Below are positions 26,456 to 34,346 of a DNA stretch of 64,000 nucleotides, piece by piece. Where the stretch lies: NCBI RefSeq assembly GCF_022436485.1, contig NZ_JAKUDO010000001.1:1426001-1490000 (forward strand). Reading direction: 5' to 3'. Below the pieces are notes generated by a model. It was given only the letters and a program-made list of their open reading frames with translations, searched no databases and was not told the origin of the DNA. Position numbers and translations under genes: made by a program. The DNA is from Agrococcus sp. ARC_14. GTDB lineage: Bacteria > Actinomycetota > Actinomycetes > Actinomycetales > Microbacteriaceae. How positions within the stretch are numbered: position 1 is the first letter of the stretch; the number at the start of each line of letters is the position of its first letter.

Positions 26456-27181
26456 TCAGTCCAGCAGCTCGCGCAGCGGCGTCCAGCCGACCGGCAGCGG
26501 GCCGCGGATGTCGGCGCGCTCGCGATCGGCGGCGGCCGACCAGCCCTGCGCAGCGCTCGCACCAGGCTCGGCGACGGCGCCCTGCGCGATGCGCAGGCCC
26601 ACGTCCTCCAGCAGCGCATCGGGAGCGGTGCCGCGCCGCACGGATGCGCGCACGCTGAAGGCTCGGTCGGCCCAGCCGCCGCCGCGCAGGCTGCGGTAGT
26701 CGGCGTAGCGCGCCGGATCGGCGTAGTCCCAGCACCACTCCCACACGTTGCCCAGCATGTCGTGCAGCCCGAGGGCGTTCGGCTCCTTGCCTGCGACCGG
26801 CTGCGGGCCATCGATGCCGTCGCCTGCGGTCCACGCGATGGCGGCGAGCGGCGCCGGGGCAGCCGTCGCGGCGCTTGCGCGGCACGCGTGCTCCCACTCG
26901 GCCTCGGTCGGCAGTCGGTAGCCGTCGGCGGATGCGTCCCAGGCCACGTGCGCGCCCGTCACGTCGTAGACCGGCGTGCGTCCCGCATCCGCCGACATCG
27001 TGTTGCACAGCCGGATCGCGTCGTTCCAGCGGATGCCGTGCATCGGCATGCCGTCGGCGCGCGCCAGCGTCGTGCTGCCCAGGCGGAACGGACGCAGCTC
27101 CACGTCGCGCTCGGTGCCGGTGCGGGCGTCGCGCTGGTGGAGGGTGCCGCCGGGGATGTCGACGAACTCGGGAGGGAGCAC
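26456..27181 (-). CDS. SUMF1/formylglycine-generating-enzyme-like protein without the catalytic Cys pair
   Basis: 241 residues. It carries the FGE-sulfatase fold signatures: PEFVDIPGG at the N-terminus, RLPTEAEWEHACRA (~115), NALGLHDMLGNVWEWCWD (~150) and SLRGGGWADRAFSVRASVRRG (~180). In true formylglycine-generating enzymes two Cys follow the RGG.W/Y element; here there are none. It therefore probably does not oxidise sulfatase Cys, and no sulfatase is nearby. Function is unknown. I chose GTG at 27181 because it lies six bases after a TACGCT -10 box; a CTG overlapping the upstream stop is an alternative. The 26-bp gap suggests it can also be co-transcribed with the MFS gene. Confidence 0.75.
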   Translation of the reverse strand: MLPPEFVDIPGGTLHQRDARTGTERDVELRPFRLGSTTLARADGMPMHGIRWNDAIRLCNTMSADAGRTPVYDVTGAHVAWDASADGYRLPTEAEWEHACRASAATAAPAPLAAIAWTAGDGIDGPQPVAGKEPNALGLHDMLGNVWEWCWDYADPARYADYRSLRGGGWADRAFSVRASVRRGTAPDALLEDVGLRIAQGAVAEPGASAAQGWSAAADRERADIRGPLPVGWTPLRELLD

Positions 27182-27187
27182 GCCGTG

Positions 27188-27193
27188 AGCGTA
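27188..27193 (-). promoter_or_regulatory. -10 box TACGCT, leaderless promoter
   Basis: On the minus strand TACGCT-CACGGC-GTG gives the six-base spacing to the start of the SUMF1-like gene, in the short gap after the MFS stop codon. Confidence 0.5.
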
Positions 27194-27207
27194 GCCGGTG
27201 GGCGCGC

Positions 27208-28647
27208 TCAGGGCCGGGTGGCAGGCGTGGACTCGGGCACCGGCTCCGGGTCGGCGAACGCGAGCTTCGGCACGGCGACGAGGCCGACCGCGGCGACCAG
27301 CGCGGTGACGCCGCAGATGATCCAGACCACGATGTAGCCGCCGATGCTGGCAGCGGTGCCGATGGCGCCGACGGCGAGCACGATGGCGAAGATCGATGAC
27401 GCGAACGAGCCGCCGATCGTCTTGGTGGTGTTGGTCATGGCGGTCGCGACGCCGGTCTGACCGCGCGGGGCGGCTGCGGCGGCTGCGGCGGGAAGCGCGC
27501 CCACGAGCGCACCCGAGCCGATGCCGGCGATCGCCATGCATGCGAAGACCTGCCAGATCTCGAGGTGGAAGGGCACGAGCAGCAGGTAGCCGACGCCCAC
27601 GAGCGTCGCGGCGGCGATGAGCAGCAGGCGGGGCCGGATGCGCGCGGAGAGCACCGTGAGGGTCGCGGCCCCCACGATGAGCGAGAGCAGGTAGACGCCG
27701 ATCAGGATCGAGCGCCCGCTGGCGTCGAGCCCCAGGCCGTAGCCGAGCGATGGATCGGTGCCGGCGTAGGTCGCGAGCGGTGTCTGGGCGCCGAGCAGGC
27801 TGACGCCGACGAGGCCGGCGGTGAGCTGCACCGGCCACATCTCGGGTCGGCGCATGACGCGCAGGTCGATCGCCGGGTCGTCCTTGCCGAGCACCCAGCG
27901 CCCGAACGGCAGCAGCAGCGCCACGCCGATGGCCATGACGGCCCAGCCCCACCACGCCTCCGGACCGCCGATCTTGAGGAAGGTGAGGCCGGAGGTGATC
28001 GTGAGCAGCGAGAGCGCGAGCAGCACGAAGCCGCCCGCGTCGAGCTTCCGGTCGGGGAGCGGCTCGGATTCCGGCACGCCCCAGAGGATCGCGAAGAAGC
28101 AGAGGGTGACCATGGCGGCGGGCAGCATGAGCGTCGGTGGCATCGCCTCGCCGAATGCGCCGAACGCCATCGCTGCGCCGAGGGCGCCGATGATCGCGCC
28201 TGCCTCGAGAGCGATGACGAGCAGGCCGGCAGCGCGCCTCGTCGCGGAGGGGGCGACGCCGGTGCGCCGGCCGCGGTCGAAGATGAGCGCCACCTCGAGC
28301 GGCAGCCACACGGTGTAGGCGCCCTGCAGCGAGAAGGCGATGAGGTAGCTCCAGAAGTCGCCGGCGAACGCCATCCACCAGCTGGCGCCCGCCGTGATCG
28401 CGGTCGAGAGCAGCAGCATCTTCTTGTGGCCGTGCATGTCGCCGAGCTTGGCCAACACCGGCACCATCAGGGCGGAGAGCAGCAGCTGTCCGGCCTCGAA
28501 CCAGTTGACGTCGGCATCCGTCACGCCGACGTGCCGCGCGATATCGGGGGTGAGCGTCACGTAGTAGCCCTGCAGGACGCCGCTCGTGAGCTCGACGCAC
28601 ACGAGCCAGCCGATGAGTGCAAGGGGCACCGCGCGCAACGCTGTCAC
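27208..28647 (-). CDS. MFS transporter, DHA2-like (about 14 membrane segments)
   Basis: 479 residues, with alternating hydrophobic segments beginning at AVPLALIGWLVCVELTSGVLQGYY and the MFS loop pattern AKLGDMHGHKK after the second segment. The size and number of segments fit the drug:H+ antiporter-2 type rather than sugar porters. Probably an efflux pump; the substrate is unknown. The frame is open for 90 bp upstream, but I chose GTG at 28647 as the natural N-terminus. CATGAT lies six bases before it, a one-base variant of the leaderless box. No adjacent regulator gene is visible. Confidence 0.8.
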   Translation of the reverse strand: MTALRAVPLALIGWLVCVELTSGVLQGYYVTLTPDIARHVGVTDADVNWFEAGQLLLSALMVPVLAKLGDMHGHKKMLLLSTAITAGASWWMAFAGDFWSYLIAFSLQGAYTVWLPLEVALIFDRGRRTGVAPSATRRAAGLLVIALEAGAIIGALGAAMAFGAFGEAMPPTLMLPAAMVTLCFFAILWGVPESEPLPDRKLDAGGFVLLALSLLTITSGLTFLKIGGPEAWWGWAVMAIGVALLLPFGRWVLGKDDPAIDLRVMRRPEMWPVQLTAGLVGVSLLGAQTPLATYAGTDPSLGYGLGLDASGRSILIGVYLLSLIVGAATLTVLSARIRPRLLLIAAATLVGVGYLLLVPFHLEIWQVFACMAIAGIGSGALVGALPAAAAAAAPRGQTGVATAMTNTTKTIGGSFASSIFAIVLAVGAIGTAASIGGYIVVWIICGVTALVAAVGLVAVPKLAFADPEPVPESTPATRP

Positions 28648-28653
28648 GGATGC

Positions 28654-28659
28654 ATCATG
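28654..28659 (-). promoter_or_regulatory. Variant -10 box CATGAT, leaderless promoter
   Basis: CATGAT-GCATCC-GTG on the minus strand: same spacing as the other leaderless starts but with C in place of the first T. Confidence 0.4.
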
Positions 28660-28743
28660 GCACCCAGGTGCAGGAATCCTCAGCGAATTATTTTTGCGCC
28701 GCGCGGGGTCGGTGGCGTCGAGGCCTTCGAGCCGCACCGGGTG

Positions 28744-30270
28744 TCAGAACGGGAGCGCCACCGGTGGTGCGTTGGGGAGGCTGGGTTCGGTGCAGACGAC
28801 CGGCCCCCAGAGCGGTTCGTCGTTCGCGGTCGTGTCGATGAATCGGGGGCCTTGGGGTTCGGGCTCGTCGCGGATGATGACGCCGAGTGGGCTGGTCCAT
28901 TCGAGGATGCCGTGCTCGAGCTGCTCGACCGTCCAGGCGGTGGCGTGCTTCATCGTGTGATGTCGTCTGCAGAGGTGCGCGAGGTTCACGAGGCTGGTGC
29001 GGCCGCCCTTGGCCCAGTCTTCGGTGTGGTCGAGGTCGGCGCGGGAGACGGGGTTGGTGCAGCCGGGCCAGCGGCAGCGGCCGTCGCGTGCGCGCAGCCA
29101 GCGACGCATGGCACGGGAGGGCGTGTAGGTGTCGACCGTGATCGGGATCCCGCTGACGGGGTCGAGGAAGAGCCGCTGCCAGGTGACCGTGTCGGCGGCG
29201 AGCGAGCGGATCGTGGCGGCGTCGACGAGGATGTCGCCGTCGAGCAGGGCAGGGAAGCGCAGTTCCGAGCTGGGCTCGGGCTGCTCGTCCGCCAGCAGGG
29301 CCGTGGCGGGGATGGTGACGGTGATCGTGGCTCGCAGCGCGTTGATGCCGGTCGCATCGAGCGGCGTCTGCCCGGTGAGCAGCAGCTCGATGAAGGCGTC
29401 GGCACGGAACTGGTCGAACGTGCGCGGGTCGTCCTTCGGCTTGCCGCGGGCAGCCTGGCTGAGCCGGTCGAGCACCGCGGCACCGAACGCGGCCGGCACG
29501 CGCGCGCAGAGATCGGCCATGCCATCGCCGGCATCGAACAGGCCCACCGAGCGCGTCTCGCGCGCCACCTCGTGGCGCTGCTGCAGCGGCGCCGTGAGCA
29601 TGCGGTCCACGATCCGCTTCGCCCTCGAGCGCAGCTGCCCGGGCGTGGCCACCTCGGCGACCGCGACCAGCTCGGCCTCCACCCGCGCCCGATCGTCGGC
29701 GCCGACACCGCTGTCGATGCGCAGCGCCCGGGTCGCGTCGGAGATCGTGCGCACGTGGCCCGCCGTGATGCGGCCGGCCTTGTGTGCGTCGTGGGTCAGC
29801 GGCAGCTCGGAGACGATGTGCCACGCGTCGGTCATGCGCCGCTCGATCGTGCGATCCGAGAGGTGCAGCTCGACCGCGAGGCTCGAGGCCGCCTCGCGCA
29901 GGTTCGTGTCGAGCACGCCCGGCTCCTCGCGCAGTCGCGCGAAGCGGGCCGCCAGCAGCTCCCGCTCCTCGGCCTCGATCCTGGCGCGCTGCACGTGCAG
30001 GGCGCGAGCGTGTCCCACGTACGCCGACTCCGCACGCTGCCGAGCGAGGTGCTCCGACTCGACAGGGCCCGGCAGCGGCGGCAGCGCCATGCGACCGGCG
30101 ACGACCTCCTCGACTTCCGCATCCGAGAGCGCCATGAGGCGTTCGGTGAGGTCGCGGTCAAACGCCTCGAGCGACTCCTGCAGCTCGTCGGCCGTGTGGC
30201 CGAAGGGGTCGACGGCACCGGCGCGGATCGCGGCGATGTAGTCGTCCGCGTCCAGGCCATCCGTGGTCAT
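28744..30270 (-). CDS. DUF222 / HNH endonuclease domain protein (13E12-repeat type)
   Basis: 508 residues. The N-terminal two thirds is the mostly helical DUF222 domain. The C-terminus (~375-450) is an HNH module with RDGRCRWPGCTNP, DLDHTEDWAKGGRTSLVNLAHLCRRHHTMKH. These proteins are multicopy in many actinobacteria and are linked to mycobacterial REP13E12 elements. Nuclease activity and role are mostly undetermined. No flanking repeats or recombinase are seen here, so I treat it as a resident gene. ATG at 30270 was chosen over TTG at 30282: TTGACT-GCCTGC-ATG is a variant of the leaderless architecture. It diverges from the yceD gene. Confidence 0.83.
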   Translation of the reverse strand: MTTDGLDADDYIAAIRAGAVDPFGHTADELQESLEAFDRDLTERLMALSDAEVEEVVAGRMALPPLPGPVESEHLARQRAESAYVGHARALHVQRARIEAEERELLAARFARLREEPGVLDTNLREAASSLAVELHLSDRTIERRMTDAWHIVSELPLTHDAHKAGRITAGHVRTISDATRALRIDSGVGADDRARVEAELVAVAEVATPGQLRSRAKRIVDRMLTAPLQQRHEVARETRSVGLFDAGDGMADLCARVPAAFGAAVLDRLSQAARGKPKDDPRTFDQFRADAFIELLLTGQTPLDATGINALRATITVTIPATALLADEQPEPSSELRFPALLDGDILVDAATIRSLAADTVTWQRLFLDPVSGIPITVDTYTPSRAMRRWLRARDGRCRWPGCTNPVSRADLDHTEDWAKGGRTSLVNLAHLCRRHHTMKHATAWTVEQLEHGILEWTSPLGVIIRDEPEPQGPRFIDTTANDEPLWGPVVCTEPSLPNAPPVALPF

Positions 30271-30276
30271 GCAGGC

Positions 30277-30282
30277 AGTCAA
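30277..30282 (-). promoter_or_regulatory. Variant -10 box TTGACT, leaderless promoter
   Basis: TTGACT lies six bases upstream of the ATG at 30270 on the minus strand. It differs from TAGACT at one position. Confidence 0.35.
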
Positions 30283-30351
30283 TCAGCGGCCACTGACACG
30301 CGAGCGACCCAGAGGTAGACCTGTGGAGAACCCGACCTGCGGCTCCGCCCG

Positions 30352-30357
30352 TAGACT
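30352..30357 (+). promoter_or_regulatory. -10 box TAGACT, leaderless promoter
   Basis: TAGACT-GGGTGC-ATG gives the six-base spacing to the yceD start. It probably drives yceD-rpmF-rnc-mutM. Confidence 0.65.
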
Positions 30358-30363
30358 GGGTGC

Positions 30364-30924
30364 ATGGCCACCCCCCACCCGTTCGTGATCTCTGTGCGCG
30401 AGATCGCGCGGAAGCCCGGACAGATGCGCGAGGTCTACGCGACCGCGCCCTTCGGCGAGAAGATCGGCGAGGGTCTCGCGACTGTGCTGCCCGAGCAGCC
30501 CATCGATCTCGTGCTGCGCCTCGAGAGCGTGCACGAGGGCATCCTCGCCACCGGCACCGCCGGGGTGACGGCCCTCGCGACCTGCGCGCGCTGCCTCACG
30601 GAGTTCGACCTGGATGTCGATGTCGACTTCCTGGAGCTGTTCACGTATGATGGTGCGTCGGAATCCGATTACCTCGTTGTCGACGACACCGTCGACATGC
30701 TTTCGGTGGTTCGGGATGTGGTTGTGCTGGCGCTGCCGTTCCAACCGGTCGACCGACCGGACTGCTCTGGGCTCGATCCAGAGACAGGGGAGCGGCTCGA
30801 GCCTGGCACCGATCACGTGCCGGAGGAGACCATCGATCCGCGATGGGCTGCGCTGCAGGGATTCCAACAAGACGTATCCGACGACACGTCGGAAGATGAC
30901 GCCCAGGCGTCGAAGAAGGAGTGA
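30364..30924 (+). CDS. yceD: YceD/DUF177 family protein
   Basis: 186 residues. The conserved CxxC (CARCLTEFD, ~77-80) and a second Cys region (DCSGLDPETGERL, ~135) are typical of YceD/DUF177, which in most bacteria is encoded just before rpmF, as here. The family is linked to 23S rRNA accumulation and large-subunit biogenesis; the actinobacterial member is uncharacterised to my knowledge. A leaderless start is predicted. Its 3' end contains GAAGGAG, which serves as the ribosome site of rpmF across the stop codon. Confidence 0.88.
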   Translation: MATPHPFVISVREIARKPGQMREVYATAPFGEKIGEGLATVLPEQPIDLVLRLESVHEGILATGTAGVTALATCARCLTEFDLDVDVDFLELFTYDGASESDYLVVDDTVDMLSVVRDVVVLALPFQPVDRPDCSGLDPETGERLEPGTDHVPEETIDPRWAALQGFQQDVSDDTSEDDAQASKKE

Positions 30925-30927
30925 GCA

Positions 30928-31131
30928 ATGGCTGTTCCCAAGAGGAAGATGTCGCGGTCCAACACCCGTGCGCGCCGTTCGCAGTGGAAGGCCGAAGCGC
31001 CCAAGCTGGTCAAGACCATCGAGGGCGGCAAGACCGTCTACAGCCTCCCGCACCGCGCGAAGGTCGTCGAGGACTCGGCCGGCACGCCGCTGTACATGGA
31101 GTACAAGGGCCGCAAGGTCGCCGACGTCTGA
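30928..31131 (+). CDS. rpmF: Ribosomal protein bL32, zinc-free form
   Basis: 67 residues, [20 protein letters not shown] at the N-terminus as in all bL32 proteins. The two CxxC pairs of the zinc-binding form are absent, so this is the C-minus type that does not need Zn2+. Start ATG lies three bases after the yceD stop with GAAGGAG just before, indicating coupled expression. It is a component of the 50S subunit near the exit side of the peptidyl transferase centre. Confidence 0.95.
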   Translation: MAVPKRKMSRSNTRARRSQWKAEAPKLVKTIEGGKTVYSLPHRAKVVEDSAGTPLYMEYKGRKVADV

Positions 31132-31156
31132 TCCCTCTCACGAGGATCGCCGTCGC

Positions 31157-31876
31157 GTGACGGAACAGACAGACGCAGCGGCTCGTGCGCGCACCGCGCA
31201 GCTGAGCCGATTGCTTGAGCAGCTCGGGGTCGACATCGACCCCGAGCTTCTCGTGCTTGCCCTGACGCATCGCTCGTGGGCCTACGAGCAGGGCGGAGTG
31301 CCGCACAACGAGCGCCTCGAGTTCCTCGGCGACTCGATCCTCGGCCAAGCCATCACGATCGAGCTCTACGGGCGCCTGCCAGACGCGACGGAGGGCGAGC
31401 TCGCGAAGCGTCGCGCCGGCGTCGTCTCGACCGTCGCGCTCGCCGAGGTCGCGCGGATCCTCGGGCTGGGCGAATACATCCTGCTCGGCAAGGGCGAGGC
31501 AGCCTCGGGTGGCGCCGACAAGGCGTCGATCTTGGCCGACACCATGGAGGCCGTCTTCGGCGCCGCGTTCCTGAGCGCCGGGCACACTGCCGCTGCGCAG
31601 CTCGTGCTGCGGCTCGTCGGCCCGCTGCTCGATGACCCGGGTCGCACGGGCGCCGCGCTCGACCCGAAGACCGCGCTGCAGGAGGTCGCCGCCGCTCTCG
31701 GCAAGGGTGCCCCCTCCTACGAGATCGAGGCAGAGGGCCCCGACCACGCCCGCAGCTTCACTGCCACCGTGCACATCGACGACGCCGCCGTCGCGACCGG
31801 CACGGGCACCAGCAAGAAGGTCGCCGAGATGGCGGCAGCGCTCGCAGCGCACGCGCAGCTCACCGAGCAGCGCTGA
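31157..31876 (+). CDS. rnc: Ribonuclease III
   Basis: 239 residues. The RNase III signature NERLEFLGDS (51-60) is followed by the second acidic site DTMEAVFGA (~125-133). A C-terminal double-stranded RNA-binding domain (~165-235, DPKTALQEVAAALG ... GTGTSKKVAEMAAA) completes the family layout. It cleaves dsRNA in rRNA precursors and mRNAs. GTG start with a GAGG 12 bases upstream is weak, so translation may be partly coupled to rpmF 25 bp upstream. The rpmF-rnc-mutM order is standard for actinobacteria. Confidence 0.95.
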   Translation: MTEQTDAAARARTAQLSRLLEQLGVDIDPELLVLALTHRSWAYEQGGVPHNERLEFLGDSILGQAITIELYGRLPDATEGELAKRRAGVVSTVALAEVARILGLGEYILLGKGEAASGGADKASILADTMEAVFGAAFLSAGHTAAAQLVLRLVGPLLDDPGRTGAALDPKTALQEVAAALGKGAPSYEIEAEGPDHARSFTATVHIDDAAVATGTGTSKKVAEMAAALAAHAQLTEQR

Positions 31877-31887
31877 CGACCACCACG

Positions 31888-32829
31888 ATGCCCGAGCTGC
31901 CGGAGGTCGAGGTCGTGCGCGCGGGCCTCGCGCCTGCCGTCACCGGTGCCCGCATCGACGGCGTCGAGGTGCTCGACGCGCGCTCCATCGGCCGCCACGA
32001 CGGCGACGCCGCCGCGTTCGAGGCCGCGCTCGTCGGCCGCACGCTCGAAGCGCCCGCACGCCGAGGCAAGTTCCTCTGGATTCCGCTCGTCGTCGAGCCG
32101 GAGGCTGGTGGGTCGGATGCGCTCCACGCGCATCGCCCGCGTCATGCGCTCCTCGCCCACCTCGGCATGTCCGGTCAGGTGCTGGTGCGCGAGCCCGGTG
32201 CACCGGCCGACCGCCACACGCGCATCCGCTTGCTGCTCGATCAGCCGGCGCTGCACCCGGCCGGCAGGGGGCAGCTCGAGATCCGCTTCGCCGATCAGCG
32301 GCTCTTCGGCGGGCTGGCCGTGCGACCGATGCGCGCCACCGAGGATGGCCAGGGCGTGCCCGACCAAGCCGCCCACATCGCGCTCGATCCGATCCACCCC
32401 GACTTCGACGCATCCACCGTGGCCCGCCGCCTGCGACTGCGCCGCCAGGGAGTGAAGGCCGCGCTGCTCGACCAGCAGCTGGTCTCGGGCATCGGCAACA
32501 TCTACGCCGACGAGGCGCTGTGGCGCAGCCGGCTGCACTACGCGACGCCCGGGCAGCGGCTGACGCAGGCGCGAGCGCTCGGGCTGCTCGCCGACGTGCG
32601 CGACGTTCTCGACCAGGCGCTCGCCGAGGGCGGCACCTCGTTCGATGCGCAGTACGTGAACGTGAACGGCCAGGCCGGGTACTTCGAGCACAGCCTCAAC
32701 GCCTACGGCCGCGGCGGGCTGCCCTGCCCGCGCTGCGGCACGCTCATGGTGCGCGAGCCCTGGGCGAACCGCTCGTCGACGCGCTGCCCGCGGTGCCAGC
32801 GGCGGCCGAGGGGTCTCGCTCGTCCGTAG
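31888..32829 (+). CDS. mutM: Formamidopyrimidine-DNA glycosylase (Fpg/MutM)
   Basis: 313 residues starting MPELPEVEVVRAGL, which provides the catalytic Pro2 and Glu3. Lys61 in ARRGKFLW, the H2TH helix region (VSGIGNIYADEALW) and a C-terminal zinc finger (CPRCGTLMVREPWANRSSTR then CPRC) are all intact. It removes 8-oxoguanine and formamidopyrimidines and nicks the strand. Start is 11 bp after rnc. About 20-30 residues longer than typical, mainly in the loop near 70-85 and after the zinc finger. Confidence 0.95.
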   Translation: MPELPEVEVVRAGLAPAVTGARIDGVEVLDARSIGRHDGDAAAFEAALVGRTLEAPARRGKFLWIPLVVEPEAGGSDALHAHRPRHALLAHLGMSGQVLVREPGAPADRHTRIRLLLDQPALHPAGRGQLEIRFADQRLFGGLAVRPMRATEDGQGVPDQAAHIALDPIHPDFDASTVARRLRLRRQGVKAALLDQQLVSGIGNIYADEALWRSRLHYATPGQRLTQARALGLLADVRDVLDQALAEGGTSFDAQYVNVNGQAGYFEHSLNAYGRGGLPCPRCGTLMVREPWANRSSTRCPRCQRRPRGLARP

Positions 32830-32872
32830 GTTTCGCCCGGACGGCTCCTGGGTCGGTGCGGCCCATTGCCGC

Positions 32873-33310
32873 CTACCCTCCGGTGAATCCCTCTACGGCG
32901 AGATCAGACCCTGCAGCCTGGCAAGCAGGCAGCAGTGCTGCGAGGGCCTCGTCCCATGCGGTCGAGCCGATGCCGCCAGCTGCAGCGGCACCGGAAGCGA
33001 TAGGAGGCGCCGCGTCACGGAGCGCGACGATGACATCGTTCACTGCACCCTCGCCGGTCGTCGGGATTCGGTCCAGCACTCGCGTCGCCAGCCGGTACCA
33101 GCCGCTGTGCTCCACCTGTTCGATGCGCCCCTCGTCGCGCGCGATGTCGGCGTTCGACGTGATCGTCAGCACATCGCCGAAGGCCTCGCAGGTTGTGGCG
33201 TCGCTGATTACGGCCGCTGAGGCGGAAGGCTCGGGGGGTGTGGTGCTCGTGCAGGCAGCGAGCGCCAGCCCAGCGACGATGGCGGAGACGATGGGTGTCG
33301 CACGGCGCAT
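32873..33310 (-). CDS. Small predicted lipoprotein
   Basis: 145 residues. The N-terminal signal MRRATPIVSAIVAGLALAAC ends in a lipobox LAAC with Cys20, followed by a Ser/Thr/Pro/Ala linker. The mature part has a CEAFGDVLTITSNADIARDEG segment and a second Cys (LLPACQ) that could pair with CEAF in a disulfide. No known family recognised. It starts with a leaderless ATG (TACTGT box six bases upstream) in the divergent region that also carries a long inverted repeat, and converges on mutM. Confidence 0.7.
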   Translation of the reverse strand: MRRATPIVSAIVAGLALAACTSTTPPEPSASAAVISDATTCEAFGDVLTITSNADIARDEGRIEQVEHSGWYRLATRVLDRIPTTGEGAVNDVIVALRDAAPPIASGAAAAGGIGSTAWDEALAALLPACQAAGSDLAVEGFTGG

Positions 33311-33316
33311 ACGGCG

Positions 33317-33322
33317 ACAGTA
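33317..33322 (-). promoter_or_regulatory. -10 box TACTGT, leaderless promoter
   Basis: TACTGT-CGCCGT-ATG on the minus strand, six-base spacing to the lipoprotein start at 33310. Confidence 0.6.
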
Positions 33323-33385
33323 CCGCTGGTTCCGAAGGTGGACGCGGCGCGCGGGCCAGTAGGTTGCGCCGCCTCGCGCACCCAG

Positions 33386-33445
33386 TGGGGCACCTGTGCC
33401 CGACTGGGGCCGGCGTGCCAGCCCCAGTCGGGCACAGGTGCCCCA
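33386..33445. repeat. 25-bp perfect inverted repeat in a divergent promoter region
   Basis: Arms 33386-33410 and 33421-33445 match over 25 bp around a 10-bp loop CGGCGTGCCA. Each arm also holds the smaller palindrome GGGCAC-CT-GTGCCC and ends in ACTGGGGC-type sequence. It lies between two outward-facing genes, so it is not positioned as a terminator. Confidence 0.9.
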
Positions 33446-33476
33446 GTCGCGGCGGATGGGTGCGGTTGCCGCGGCG

Positions 33477-33482
33477 TAGGCT
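33477..33482 (+). promoter_or_regulatory. -10 box TAGGCT, leaderless promoter
   Basis: TAGGCT-GGATCG-ATG, six-base spacing to the DUF2461 start at 33489. The 25-bp inverted repeat ends 31 bp upstream of it, over the expected -35 region. Confidence 0.6.
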
Positions 33483-33488
33483 GGATCG

Positions 33489-34121
33489 ATGGTCTTCGCA
33501 GGATTCACGCCAGCGGCCTTCGCGTTCTACCGCGACCTCGAGCTGCACAACGAGCGGGCCTGGTGGCTCGACAACAAGCCGCGCTACGACGAGCACGTCC
33601 GAGCCCCGTTCGAGGCGCTCGCCGAGGAGCTCGAGCCGCTCGCCAACACGGTCAAGATCTATCGCCCATACCGCGACGTGCGCTTCAGCAACGACAAGAC
33701 GCCCTACAAGACCCGGCAGGGCATGTTCGCGCAGCGTGCGCCCGGCATCGGCTGGTACCTGAACCTCGACGCCACGGGCGTCTCGCTCGGCGGCGGCTTC
33801 TTCGGTGACGCCTCGTTCACGAAGGCCTATCGCGCCGCGGTCGAGGCTGTCGGGGCCGGCACCGAGCTGGAGCAGATCGTCGCCGATCTCGAGCAGGCGG
33901 GCTACGATCTGGGCGGCGAGCAGCTGAAGACGGCGCCGCGCGGCGTCGACCCCGAGCACCCGCGCATCGCGCTGCTGCGCTTCAAGTGGCTCACGGCGCG
34001 GCGCGAGCTGACGGAGGCGGATGCGGTGGGGCCCGCCCTGCTCGACGCGGTGTTCGACACCGTCGACGACCTGCAGCCGCTCGTGGCCTGGGCGACGGAG
34101 CACGTGGCGCCGAAGCGCTGA
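33489..34121 (+). CDS. DUF2461 (TIGR02453) family protein
   Basis: 210 residues covering the whole DUF2461 family length. Recognisable stretches are FYRDLELHNERAWWLDNKPRY near the N-terminus, IYRPYRDVRFSNDKTPYKT (~57-75), and GWYLNLDATGVSLGGGFF. The family is widespread but its function is unknown. No signal peptide or membrane segment. It starts leaderless and is monocistronic, ending before an inverted-repeat gap shared with the convergent aldehyde dehydrogenase gene. Confidence 0.85.
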   Translation: MVFAGFTPAAFAFYRDLELHNERAWWLDNKPRYDEHVRAPFEALAEELEPLANTVKIYRPYRDVRFSNDKTPYKTRQGMFAQRAPGIGWYLNLDATGVSLGGGFFGDASFTKAYRAAVEAVGAGTELEQIVADLEQAGYDLGGEQLKTAPRGVDPEHPRIALLRFKWLTARRELTEADAVGPALLDAVFDTVDDLQPLVAWATEHVAPKR

Positions 34122-34172
34122 GTGGCTGAGTCCAGAGCCGAGGGACTGGGGCCCCGTTGCTCCCTGCCGTGT

Positions 34173-34264
34173 GCACAACGCAAGCCGTCGGCGGGCGTTC
34201 GGCGGCAGTTGGGCCGGACTGGGCCGGAAAGCAGCCATCGCGGGCTGCAGAGCTTGCGTTGTGC
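34173..34264. repeat. 92-bp element bounded by 13-bp inverted repeats, with internal hairpin
   Basis: GCACAACGCAAGC (34173-34185) is repeated inverted at 34252-34264. Inside lies GCAGCC-ATCGCG-GGCTGC (34231-34248) and a GGGCCGGA direct repeat. It sits between convergent genes, so it may act as a bidirectional terminator, but the stem is long-range and there is no T-run. The rest of the gap to 34346 holds two to three GCGGCGAGCGGC direct repeats and nothing else recognised. Confidence 0.7.
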
Positions 34265-34346
34265 GCGGCGCGTCGAGCGGCCTGCGGCGAGCGGCTTGCG
34301 GCGAGCGGCGGGATCGCGGATCGGGGATCGGCTGGGCTTGGGGGCG

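Noticed and set aside
27182..27211. CTG overlapping the MFS stop as start of the SUMF1-like gene
   Set aside because: Unlike at 21778, there is no Shine-Dalgarno upstream; the leaderless GTG at 27181 explains the start better.
28744..30270. DUF222/HNH gene as part of a mobile REP13E12-like element
   Set aside because: No flanking repeats, integrase or att-like duplication could be seen, and its composition matches its neighbours.
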